Below, piece after piece: positions 16,825-24,975 of a DNA stretch of 64,000 bases. Position 1 is the first letter of the stretch; each line of letters opens with the position of its first letter. Both the position numbers and the translations under genes were made by a program. Below the pieces are notes generated by a model. The model was not told the origin of the DNA, made no database searches, and worked only from the letters and a program-made list of their open reading frames with translations. The DNA lies in assembly GCA_016199745.1 (NCBI GenBank), contig JACQFZ010000046.1:40405-104404 (forward strand). Direction: 5' to 3'. This DNA is from Gammaproteobacteria bacterium (GTDB lineage Bacteria; Pseudomonadota; Gammaproteobacteria; Acidiferrobacterales; Sulfurifustaceae).

Positions 16825-17543
16825 AGTTTTTCGGCCAGCGCTTGCTGTTGTTTCTCGATGAGTTGTTGAATGCCGCGCTGTGCCAAATCGGTCATCGCTT
16901 GCATTTGCGCCGGGCTGAAGCTGCCGCGTTCGGCGGTACCTTGAATCTCGATGAAGCCGCCGCCGGCGTTCATCACAAAATTCATGTCGGTGTCGGCGCC
17001 CGAGTCTTCGATGTAGTCGAGATCGAGCACCGCCGTGCCCTCATAGATGCCGGCCGATACCGCGCCGACTAAATGCAGCAGCGGGTCCTGCAGCAATAAT
17101 CCGCGTTTTTTCAAATGCGCCAGCGCATCGACCAACGCGACACAGCCGCCGGTGATCGACGCCGTACGCGTGCCGCCGTCGGCCTGCAGCACGTCGCAGT
17201 CGATGGTCAGCGTACGTTCACCGAGCTTGCTCAAATCCAGCGCCGAGCGCAGCGCGCGGCCGATCAATCGCTGAATCTCGAGCGTGCGACCGCTTTGCTT
17301 GCCTTTGGCGGCTTCACGCTGCGTGCGTTCTTTGGTCGCGCGCGGCAACATGCCGTACTCGGCGGTGACCCAACCTTGGCCCTTGCCTTTCAAAAACGGC
17401 GGCACGCGTTCTTCGACGCTGACGGTGCAAAGCACCCGCGTCTCGCCGAATTCGATGAGCACCGATCCTTCGGCGTGGCGCGTGTAACGGCGGGTGATTC
17501 GGATCGAACGTAACTGATCAACGGCGCGGCCGCTGGGTCGCAT
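16821..17543 (-). CDS. rph: Ribonuclease PH
   Basis: A 240-residue phosphorolytic 3'-5' exoribonuclease that trims tRNA 3' ends and takes part in rRNA turnover. Typical sequence includes [35 protein letters not shown], the phosphate-binding [15 protein letters not shown] and [19 protein letters not shown]. Full length. First gene of the rph-rdgB operon. In many gammaproteobacteria the PP2C/kinase/yicC block is close to rph; here about 9 kb of other genes separate them. Confidence 0.96.
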   Translation of the reverse strand: MRPSGRAVDQLRSIRITRRYTRHAEGSVLIEFGETRVLCTVSVEERVPPFLKGKGQGWVTAEYGMLPRATKERTQREAAKGKQSGRTLEIQRLIGRALRSALDLSKLGERTLTIDCDVLQADGGTRTASITGGCVALVDALAHLKKRGLLLQDPLLHLVGAVSAGIYEGTAVLDLDYIEDSGADTDMNFVMNAGGGFIEIQGTAERGSFSPAQMQAMTDLAQRGIQQLIEKQQQALAEKL

Positions 17544-17830
17544 GGCAGGCTCTCTATAGGAAGGAAGACCGCGGCATTTTAGCAGATGCTGCTATCTCAC
17601 CGGGACCGCTCGGGCGACGCCCACTTGTCCTTGCTAGGTCGACCGAAAGGATGTCGTTACACCAAATATACCTTCGTATACACGCTTTTTCGCCATCGGA
17701 TTGTTACCGTCGTGGTTGGTACTCCATTAACGATATGCAAACTAATAATGAGGGTATGAAGGTACCTTCTTTACTGCCGCTCATTGCCGTTACAATTGTT
17801 AGTCGCTTCATTTCTTACTCGTATCGATTC

Positions 17831-18814
17831 ATGACTTTTAACAAAAAACATTGGATCGTCGTTGTTCTTGTTGTGCTCGGCGTTTCGGCCGCTTTTAATT
17901 ATCAACACATCGCCGTGCAGCTTGCGCCAAAGAAGCACGCCGCAGCCACACGTAGCGCCGCGGCACTCGCTGCCGATGAGTTGTTTTGGCATGCGCTACA
18001 CAACGGCGAGTACCAGAAAATTTCTGACGTGCTGACGGCGCTCACCGCGGCGTATTTGGAAAATCCCGAAGATGCCGTTACCGCGGCGCACATCGGCTTC
18101 TTGCACACCTGGACCTTGGCGGAGCGCCCGCGGTTAGCGCAGGTGCCGCCGACAATCACCGACCACGTCGTATTGGCGCGCAAATATTTCCAAGAGGCGG
18201 TGAATCTCGATCCAGCGGACGCGCGCTACCTCGGCTTTCTTGCCAGCGCCATGCTCGCGGAAGGTACGGTGCATCACGATCAGCGGCTCACGCGGCAGGG
18301 TTATTTCACCATGCTCGACGCGGTAAACGCTTGGCCGGAATTCAATTTGTTTACCGCCGGCTATGTGTTCAGTCGGCAGCCGGCGGACTCGCCGCAATTC
18401 CAAAAAGCGATCGAATGGCAATGGCGCGCGATCGACGAGTGCGTCGAAGAAAAAGTCGATCGGCGTAATTTAGATTTTTCCCGGTACATGAAGTTGTATA
18501 CCGCGACCGGTAACAACCGCGCGTGCTGGAACTCGGCAATCGCGCCGCACAACTTCGAGGGATTTTTTCTGAGCATGGGCGACATGCTGGTAAAAGCCGG
18601 CGATTGGCAAACGGCGCAAAAAATTTACGCCAACGCTCGATTCTCGCCCGATTATGCGCGCTGGAAATTTCGCCCTCTCTTGGAGGAACGTATTCGGCAG
18701 GCGCAGGTCAACGTGGCAGTGTTCCGCGCGCCCGAACGTAAGGGCGAGAAGCCGACCGTGCGAATGATGGTGAATTCGGCATACAGCTGCATGGCGTGCC
18801 ACCAACAACAGTGA
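17831..18814 (+). CDS. Membrane-anchored helical-repeat protein with a C-terminal CxxCH motif
   Basis: A 327-residue protein of unknown family. A basic start (MTFNKKHW) and one membrane segment (about residues 8-24) are followed by helices resembling tetratricopeptide repeats (YFQEAVNLDPADARYLGFLA). The last residues read SAYSCMACHQQQ, a canonical covalent-heme motif at the extreme C-terminus. If heme is attached it is a periplasmic single-heme protein. The start is uncertain: in-frame ATGs at 17651, 17735 and 17756 would add up to 60 residues, and none has a strong ribosome site. It is divergent from rph. Confidence 0.65.
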   Translation: MTFNKKHWIVVVLVVLGVSAAFNYQHIAVQLAPKKHAAATRSAAALAADELFWHALHNGEYQKISDVLTALTAAYLENPEDAVTAAHIGFLHTWTLAERPRLAQVPPTITDHVVLARKYFQEAVNLDPADARYLGFLASAMLAEGTVHHDQRLTRQGYFTMLDAVNAWPEFNLFTAGYVFSRQPADSPQFQKAIEWQWRAIDECVEEKVDRRNLDFSRYMKLYTATGNNRACWNSAIAPHNFEGFFLSMGDMLVKAGDWQTAQKIYANARFSPDYARWKFRPLLEERIRQAQVNVAVFRAPERKGEKPTVRMMVNSAYSCMACHQQQ

Positions 18815-18831
18815 GGCAATATATTTGCCGG

Positions 18832-18860
18832 TTGACACAAAATCCTTGAGACACTAGAAA
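18832..18860 (+). promoter_or_regulatory. Candidate sigma-70 promoter for the subtilase operon
   Basis: TTGACA at 18832-18837, a 17-base spacer, then TAGAAA at 18855-18860. The -35 box is perfect and the -10 is moderate. It lies 54 bases upstream of the protease start. Confidence 0.45.
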
Positions 18861-18914
18861 GACGGCTACTCGAAAGTAGTCCAATTAAGAAGCAAATATA
18901 AAAGGGAGTTGGCA

Positions 18915-21596
18915 ATGGAACGTCAAACGAAGCCGATCGCGCTATCGTCATTTAAAAATCTTCTGGGCCGTGTCGCTCATCCTGCTCGACGTGTGTTGGT
19001 ATTCGCATTGAGCAGCGTACTAATCGCTTGCGGCGGCGGCGGTGGTGGTGGTGGCGACGACAATGGCGGCAGTGAAACTCCGCCAGCCGCCAGCGGCGTG
19101 CAAGTGAGTGGCACTGTCAGCGTCGAACCGGGAACCGCGGTCGACGGCGATACCAACGACCCGCATGCACCGGTAACGCCCAATAACACGTTTGCGCAAG
19201 CGCAAACGTTACCGAACCCCGTCATCCTCGGTGGCTTCGTCACAAAAATCGCGACTGACCATGCTGGCGACCGTTTCCAAACAGAAAGCGATCCGGCCGA
19301 TGTTTACCAAGCGACATTGACGCCGGGCCAAGCCGTTACGCTGCACATCAGCGACTACAACAACGCTCACCCCAACCAGGTCGATCTCGATTTGTACCTA
19401 CTCGATGCTGACGGCAGCCACACGTTGGCGTCGTCGGTCGATACCGGCAGCATCGAATCAGTGACGGTTCCGACCGGCGCTGCTAGCGCCACATATCTGA
19501 TCAAGGTCGACGCACACGCCGGTCATTCGAATTACATTTTGACGATTGGCAACCAAGATCCGGCGTTGGCGGTTCAGCCGCTGCGATTGGAAGATTCGTT
19601 CGTGGTGGGCGAAGTCGTGACATTGCCGAAACAGAAGGCGACGACGTCGGCGCAGAACTTGCGCGCGATGGAACATAGTTTGGGATTGCAAGTCGCAGCC
19701 GGCGCTTCCGGGCGGCCGATGTTGCTGAAGCTCGAAACCGCGGCGACCGGGGCACGCGTGCTAACGGCGGCCAACGATGATGGCGATCTACCGGTGCCGA
19801 TGACGCCGGCACAAGTGGAGAAGTATCGAACGTTGATGGCAGTGAAGGCTTTGCGCGAACACCCGGAGTACGCCGCGGTCGAGCCGAATTATCTGCGTTT
19901 TCCGACAGCGGTGCCGAACGACAGCAATTATCCGCTGCAATGGCATTACCCACTGATCCGATTGCCCGAAGCTTGGAATATCTCGACCGGCTCGGCGTCA
20001 GTGATCGTCGCTGTTATCGATACGGGCGTGGTCGCGCATCCCGATTTGGTGGCGAATCTGATTGATGGTTATGACTTCATCAAATCTGCCACCAGCGCCG
20101 GCGACGGTGACGGCCTCGACGCCGATCCTACCGATAAAGGCGATCATGGGTTTCCCAACGGTTCGAGCTCGTTCCACGGCACGCACGTCGCCGGCACCAT
20201 CGGTGCCGCCGGCAACAACGGCCAAGGTGTGACTGGCATCAATTGGAAAACCAGCCTCATGCCGTTGCGTGTTTGCGGCCGCGACGGTTGCGCCAATTAC
20301 GACACCATGCAAGCGGTGCTTTACGCCGCCGGTCTCGCCAACGATTCCGGCCGCACGCCGCCAAAACGCGCCGACGTCATTAACCTGAGCCTCGGCGGTT
20401 CGGGCGGTTCACAAGCCGAGCAAGACGTTTACCGGCGGGCGCGCGAAGCCGGTGTCATTATCGTCGCCGCCGCCGGCAACACCGGTGACAGCGTGCCGCA
20501 GTTTCCAGCGTCGTATGACGGCGTCGTATCGGTGTCGGCGGTCGATATCAATAAGCAATTGACGCGCTACTCCAGCACCGGTCCGAAGGTGGATGTCGCC
20601 GCGCCCGGTGGCGACGAGTCGGTCGATCTTAACGGCGATGGTTTCGCCGATGGCGTGTTGAGCACCTGGGCCGACGACTCAAACGGCACGATCGAATTCA
20701 AATTCCGTTTCATGAACGGCACGTCGATGGCGTCGCCGCACATGGCCGGTGTGGTCGCGCTCATGAAGTCAGTGAATCCGGGGCTGACGCCGGCGCAGTT
20801 CGATGCCATGTTGGCCGCCGGTGATCTGACCGAAGACCTCGGTGTCGCCGGTCGCGACGACAAATTTGGTTATGGATTGATCGATGCGTTCAAGGCGGTC
20901 AAAGCTGCGCGCGATGCTGCGCCTGATGGGCCGGTACCGCCGGCACTTGAAGCGTCGCCGGGCTTGTTGAATTTTGGCCCGACCGGGACGACGCTGACGT
21001 TGACACTGCGTAACAGCGGCGGCGGCACGTTGACGGTGACGGATGTGGCGGACGATGCCGATTGGTTGACGGTAGTACCGGCGACGGTCGATGGCGCCGG
21101 TCTCGGTACGTATACCGCCACCGTTAGCCGCGGCAATTTACCCGCCGGTGCTTACTCAGCGACGCTCTCGATCAAAACCGGCGGCGTCACCACCAACATT
21201 CCGGTGCGCATGCAAGTCGGTCCGGGTACGACCACTAAGGGCGATGCCGGGCAACACTACGTGTTGTTGATCGACCCGGCGACATTCCGTACGGTCCGTA
21301 CCGTTTCAGTAGCGCCAGGGGCCGGTGTTTATTCGTTTGCCTTCACCGATGTTGCGCCGGGCGATTATTTTATTTACGCCGGTTCCGATATCGATAATGA
21401 CGACAAAGTTTGTGATGGCGGCGAAGCCTGCGGCGGTTATCCGGTGTTATCAAAAGCGGAGATCGTTAAAGTGGGAACGGAAGCCGTCAGCGGTCTGGAT
21501 TTCAGTAGCTCGTTCCAAATTGATATCTCGCCGACGGTCAGCGGCGTTCATTCACAGCGCGCGCTGTCTCGTATCGAAGGCGGAGCCGCACCATGA
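18915..21596 (+). CDS. Subtilisin-like (S8) serine protease lipoprotein
   Basis: An 893-residue exported protease. A signal peptide ends in a lipobox (LIAC39) followed by a Gly run, so it should be lipid-anchored. Next come a PPC-like beta domain (about 95-215, ending in DLDLYLLDADG), a propeptide-like region and the S8 catalytic domain with Asp369 (VIDTGV), His421 (HGTHVAG) and Ser604 (GTSMASPHMAG). A BACON/Ig-like domain (about 675-770) and a final beta domain follow. The ATG at 18915 has GGGAG seven bases upstream. It overlaps the PrcB-like gene by four bases, so enzyme and lipoprotein are made together. It likely processes surface or external proteins. Confidence 0.92.
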   Translation: MERQTKPIALSSFKNLLGRVAHPARRVLVFALSSVLIACGGGGGGGGDDNGGSETPPAASGVQVSGTVSVEPGTAVDGDTNDPHAPVTPNNTFAQAQTLPNPVILGGFVTKIATDHAGDRFQTESDPADVYQATLTPGQAVTLHISDYNNAHPNQVDLDLYLLDADGSHTLASSVDTGSIESVTVPTGAASATYLIKVDAHAGHSNYILTIGNQDPALAVQPLRLEDSFVVGEVVTLPKQKATTSAQNLRAMEHSLGLQVAAGASGRPMLLKLETAATGARVLTAANDDGDLPVPMTPAQVEKYRTLMAVKALREHPEYAAVEPNYLRFPTAVPNDSNYPLQWHYPLIRLPEAWNISTGSASVIVAVIDTGVVAHPDLVANLIDGYDFIKSATSAGDGDGLDADPTDKGDHGFPNGSSSFHGTHVAGTIGAAGNNGQGVTGINWKTSLMPLRVCGRDGCANYDTMQAVLYAAGLANDSGRTPPKRADVINLSLGGSGGSQAEQDVYRRAREAGVIIVAAAGNTGDSVPQFPASYDGVVSVSAVDINKQLTRYSSTGPKVDVAAPGGDESVDLNGDGFADGVLSTWADDSNGTIEFKFRFMNGTSMASPHMAGVVALMKSVNPGLTPAQFDAMLAAGDLTEDLGVAGRDDKFGYGLIDAFKAVKAARDAAPDGPVPPALEASPGLLNFGPTGTTLTLTLRNSGGGTLTVTDVADDADWLTVVPATVDGAGLGTYTATVSRGNLPAGAYSATLSIKTGGVTTNIPVRMQVGPGTTTKGDAGQHYVLLIDPATFRTVRTVSVAPGAGVYSFAFTDVAPGDYFIYAGSDIDNDDKVCDGGEACGGYPVLSKAEIVKVGTEAVSGLDFSSSFQIDISPTVSGVHSQRALSRIEGGAAP

Positions 21597-22093
21597 CGTT
21601 ACGCTCAATCGCTATGCTCGCCGCGTTATCGCTGGTTAGCGGTTGCACGGCCGAAACTAAATCCGCGCAGACGGAAATATTGCCGGTCCGGCAGTTGTAC
21701 GCGAGTGGCGATTGCGGTCGCGCCGATCCTGAGCCGGCGGCGAAATGGATCACGCAGTCGGAGCAATGGGAGGCAATACACCAGCGCCTAACGCGGCAAA
21801 TATTGCCGCAACCATCGCCACCGGCGGTGGACTTCGAAAAATCGGGCGTGTTGTTGGTCGAAGCGGGTCAGCGGCCAACCGCGGGCTATCGTTTGGCGTT
21901 GACCCAATCGACGGTCGAGCGAACCGATAGTACCGCCCGCATCACGCTCGATTGGAAGACACCGCCGGCCGATGCGATGACGGCGCAAGTGTTGACCAGC
22001 CCGTGCGTGATGATCGAGCTGCCGAAGGCACGTTATTCCAGTATTCAAGTGCTCGACTTGCAGGGCAACGTACGGCTGGAGATTTCGTTGTAA
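21593..22093 (+). CDS. PrcB-like lipoprotein coupled to the subtilase
   Basis: A 166-residue lipoprotein (lipobox LVSGC18) whose second half resembles the PrcB C-terminal domain: GVLLVEAGQRPTAGYRLALT, then a TLDWKTPPADAMTAQ segment and a conserved SPC...LPK end. In Treponema, PrcB is the partner of a subtilisin-like protease. The ATGA overlap with the S8 protease gene here supports a similar protease-partner or inhibitor role. That role is inferred from context. Cys also occurs at CGRADP and in SPC, suggesting one disulfide. Confidence 0.7.
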   Translation: MTLRSIAMLAALSLVSGCTAETKSAQTEILPVRQLYASGDCGRADPEPAAKWITQSEQWEAIHQRLTRQILPQPSPPAVDFEKSGVLLVEAGQRPTAGYRLALTQSTVERTDSTARITLDWKTPPADAMTAQVLTSPCVMIELPKARYSSIQVLDLQGNVRLEISL

Positions 22094-22148
22094 CGAGTGA
22101 ACAACCGCAGACGCGGGCGGCGTCTGCGGCTTCATCGGTTCCTCGTTA

Positions 22149-22973
22149 TTACCGTTGTAAAAATCCCATCAACGCCGCCACGATCGCTTCCGGCGCGTCT
22201 TCTTGCACCAAGTGACCGGCGTTCGCCACTGCGCGAAAACTCGCCGACGGAATAAGCTGCTTTAAGTGACGCCCGCGCTCGATCGGTATCCACTGATCGT
22301 CTTCGCCCCACAGAATTAGCGTCGGACAACGGATCTCGCCGTAACGCGGCTCGATCTCGTCGGTATAGCGCTGATCCATCTGCGCAATCTGGCGGTAGAA
22401 CGCCGCTTGCCCGTCCGCGCCGAGCCATGGCCGCACATACGGCGCCAACTCGTCATCGGCAATCGTTCGCTTGATGGCACCGCGCACGTACGCCGGCACG
22501 ATCGCTTCATGCAAATAAGCCGGCATGCCGGCAAATGCGGGTTCGTGCCGGCGCGCGTGCTGTACCAGCGCCGAGCCCCACGGCGCGACTGCCACCGGGT
22601 CGATTAACGTCAAGCTGCGAAAATCACGGTTGTTGATCAAGTGCGTGCGCAGTGCGGTGGTGCCGCCGAAGTCATGCGCGACCACATCCGGTCGATCGAG
22701 CTGCCAGTGATCGAGTAGCTCCGCCAACAATTCGTTTTGCACCGCCAGCGAAACATCCGCCGCTTTGTCCGATTGGCCGTAACCGAGCAGGTCGAACACG
22801 AACAATTGATGGCGTTCGACCAGGTGCGGCGCGATGCGATGCCATACATACGACGAGAACGGTGTGCCATGAATCAGCACCAACGGCGGGCCATCGCCGC
22901 TGACGGCATAACGCACGGTGTGATTTCGAAAGCGATAACTGCGGTCGAGTGTCCAATTTGTCACGGTCGGCAT
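22149..22973 (-). CDS. Haloalkane-dehalogenase-like alpha/beta hydrolase
   Basis: A 274-residue enzyme. The oxyanion strand LVLIHGTPFSS is followed by a nucleophile elbow AHDFGG with aspartate (Asp101) in place of serine. This is typical of haloalkane and haloacetate dehalogenases and epoxide-hydrolase relatives. WGEDDQWIP and NAGHLVQED supply the acid and the histidine. The substrate cannot be predicted, and many such proteins turn out to have other activities. It is a single gene, divergent from the RCC1 lipoprotein gene. Confidence 0.85.
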   Translation of the reverse strand: MPTVTNWTLDRSYRFRNHTVRYAVSGDGPPLVLIHGTPFSSYVWHRIAPHLVERHQLFVFDLLGYGQSDKAADVSLAVQNELLAELLDHWQLDRPDVVAHDFGGTTALRTHLINNRDFRSLTLIDPVAVAPWGSALVQHARRHEPAFAGMPAYLHEAIVPAYVRGAIKRTIADDELAPYVRPWLGADGQAAFYRQIAQMDQRYTDEIEPRYGEIRCPTLILWGEDDQWIPIERGRHLKQLIPSASFRAVANAGHLVQEDAPEAIVAALMGFLQR

Positions 22974-23254
22974 TATATTTTCTCGGTCGGTAAGTCAGTC
23001 CGGCACAGTTTGTTGCCGGCAGCGCGATCAAACAATTGATAGATATGGCGGAAGACGTGAAATTCTTTCGGGTATCGCCGCGATCGTATGGTCTGCGTTT
23101 TTTGTAACCTAATTCCCACCTCACTCGTCTTATCCATTGCGCCCCGAACAACGAGCGCGTAACGCCCGGCAGGAGTCAAAAAAAATAGGGAGGCGCCGGC
23201 GTCGCCGCGGCTTGTTGTTCGGGGGGCACATATCACCTAATACGGAGAATACCG

Positions 23255-24955
23255 ATGTATAAGCGAGTTGGCGTGTTGCTGGTGGCCGGTCTATTGATGG
23301 CGGGTTGTGGTGGCGGTGGCGGCGGTGATGGTGACGGTCCGAATCCGCCGCCCCCGCCCCCGCCCCCGCCGTCGGCGGATACGACACTCCCGGCCGTTGT
23401 CTCGACCAATCCGCCCAATACGGCGGTCGGGGCGAGCCTGTTAGCACTGCGCGCGACTTTTTCCGAAGCGCTCGACCCGACGACGGTGACGGTCGGCAGC
23501 GTTGTGGTAACCGGCCCAACCGGCCAGATCAATGGCAATGTCACCGTCGACGGCACGACCGTCAGCTTCACGCCGAGCGTGCCGTTGTCGTTCAACACCG
23601 ACTATCAGGCAACGTTGACGACGGCGATCCGCGATCGCGCCGGCAATCGACTCGTTGCTGATTACACTTGGCACTTCAACACCGGTCAGCAGCTGGCGCT
23701 CGGCAGTTCGGCCCACAACACCTGTGCGCGGTTGGTGGATGGGCGCGTCAAATGCTGGGGCGTCAATCCCTCCGGTCAACTCGGTTTAGGCGACGCCGAA
23801 AATCGCGGCGATGGCCCGAACGAGATGGGCGCGAATCTGCCGGCGGTTGATCTCGGTAGTGGCCGCACCGCCGTGCAAATCGTCGGCGGTGGCTCGCACA
23901 TATGCGTGCGTCTGGATAATTTGCAGATCAAATGTTGGGGTGCCAACGGCTACGGTCAGCTCGGTCGATCAACCCAGAGCAATTCTGTGATTGGCAATCA
24001 ACCCGGCGATATGGGCGATAACTTGCCGGTGGTCGATCTTGGTACCGGGCGTTTCGCGGTAGAGCTGGTCGCTGGTCAGGACCATACCTGTGCGCGCTTG
24101 GATAACGGCCGCGTTAAGTGCTGGGGGTTGAGTCTGGCCCTCGGGCTCGGCGATTCCGGCTCGCGCGGCGACACACCGGACGAGATGGGCGACCATCTCC
24201 CTTACCTCGACTTCGGCGTCAATCGCACCGTCGTTAGTCTGTATGCCGGTTGGGCGCACAACTGTGCCCGGCTCGATAACGACGACGTCAAATGTTGGGG
24301 TTTCAACAGCAACGGCCAGCTTGGCCTGGGCGACAAGATCTTGCGTGGCAACACGCCGCAAACCGTGCCGGCAAATCTGCCAGCGCTCGACGTCGGTGCC
24401 GGCCGCCACGTCGTGAAAATGGCGCTCGGCGGTCAGAGCAGTTGCGCCGTGCTCGACAACGGTCAGATCAAATGTTGGGGCGACAATGCCTGGGGTGCGC
24501 TCGGTCTCGGCGACGTGACCGATCGGGGTGACGCTCCCGGCGAGATGGGCGACAATTTGCCGCCGGTCAGTCTCGGCGCCGGCCGCACCGTGGTCGATCT
24601 CATCGTCGGTAACAACCACAAGTGCGCGCTGCTCGACAACGGTGTGCTCAAATGTTGGGGCCTCGAGGGCAGCATCGGTCAACTCGGTTACGGGAGTTAC
24701 TACGACAGCAGCGGCGTCGGCGATGCGCCGGACGAGATGGGCGACGCGCTCATCGCCGTCAATGTCGGTTCGAATCTCAAGGCGCTGGAAGTTGTTGCCG
24801 GGTTCTCGCATACGTGTGCGCGCTTGGACGACGGTCGCATCAAGTGCTGGGGCCAGGCGGCGAGCGGTCAGCTCGGCGCCGGCGACAACATCACTCGCGG
24901 CGATCAGATCGCCGAGATGGGCGATAGTTTGCCGGCGGTCGATTTAGGGCAATAA
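23255..24955 (+). CDS. RCC1-repeat (seven-blade) surface lipoprotein with Ig-like domain
   Basis: A 566-residue lipoprotein. Lipobox LLMAGC18, a Gly run and a nine-proline linker lead to an SbsA/Big_5-like Ig domain (about 40-148: FSEALDPTTVTVGSVVVTGP). Seven RCC1/ALF-type repeats then fill residues 150-566. Each has a cysteine pair in the frame C..L......KCWG followed by GQLGLGD, which would form a seven-bladed propeller with about fourteen cysteines. ACGGAG precedes the ATG. The sigma/anti-sigma fusion gene starts 20 bases after its stop, so the two form an operon. The ligand is unknown; a surface sensor or adhesin role is inferred. Confidence 0.85.
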   Translation: MYKRVGVLLVAGLLMAGCGGGGGGDGDGPNPPPPPPPPPSADTTLPAVVSTNPPNTAVGASLLALRATFSEALDPTTVTVGSVVVTGPTGQINGNVTVDGTTVSFTPSVPLSFNTDYQATLTTAIRDRAGNRLVADYTWHFNTGQQLALGSSAHNTCARLVDGRVKCWGVNPSGQLGLGDAENRGDGPNEMGANLPAVDLGSGRTAVQIVGGGSHICVRLDNLQIKCWGANGYGQLGRSTQSNSVIGNQPGDMGDNLPVVDLGTGRFAVELVAGQDHTCARLDNGRVKCWGLSLALGLGDSGSRGDTPDEMGDHLPYLDFGVNRTVVSLYAGWAHNCARLDNDDVKCWGFNSNGQLGLGDKILRGNTPQTVPANLPALDVGAGRHVVKMALGGQSSCAVLDNGQIKCWGDNAWGALGLGDVTDRGDAPGEMGDNLPPVSLGAGRTVVDLIVGNNHKCALLDNGVLKCWGLEGSIGQLGYGSYYDSSGVGDAPDEMGDALIAVNVGSNLKALEVVAGFSHTCARLDDGRIKCWGQAASGQLGAGDNITRGDQIAEMGDSLPAVDLGQ

Positions 24956-24975
24956 CAAAAATAGTAAAGGTACAC

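Noticed and set aside
23700..24950. Regularly spaced repeats that could suggest a CRISPR or tandem DNA array
   Set aside because: The periodicity follows the RCC1 protein repeats (C..L......KCWG) and the spacing is about 160-190 bases with diverged sequence, so it is coding.
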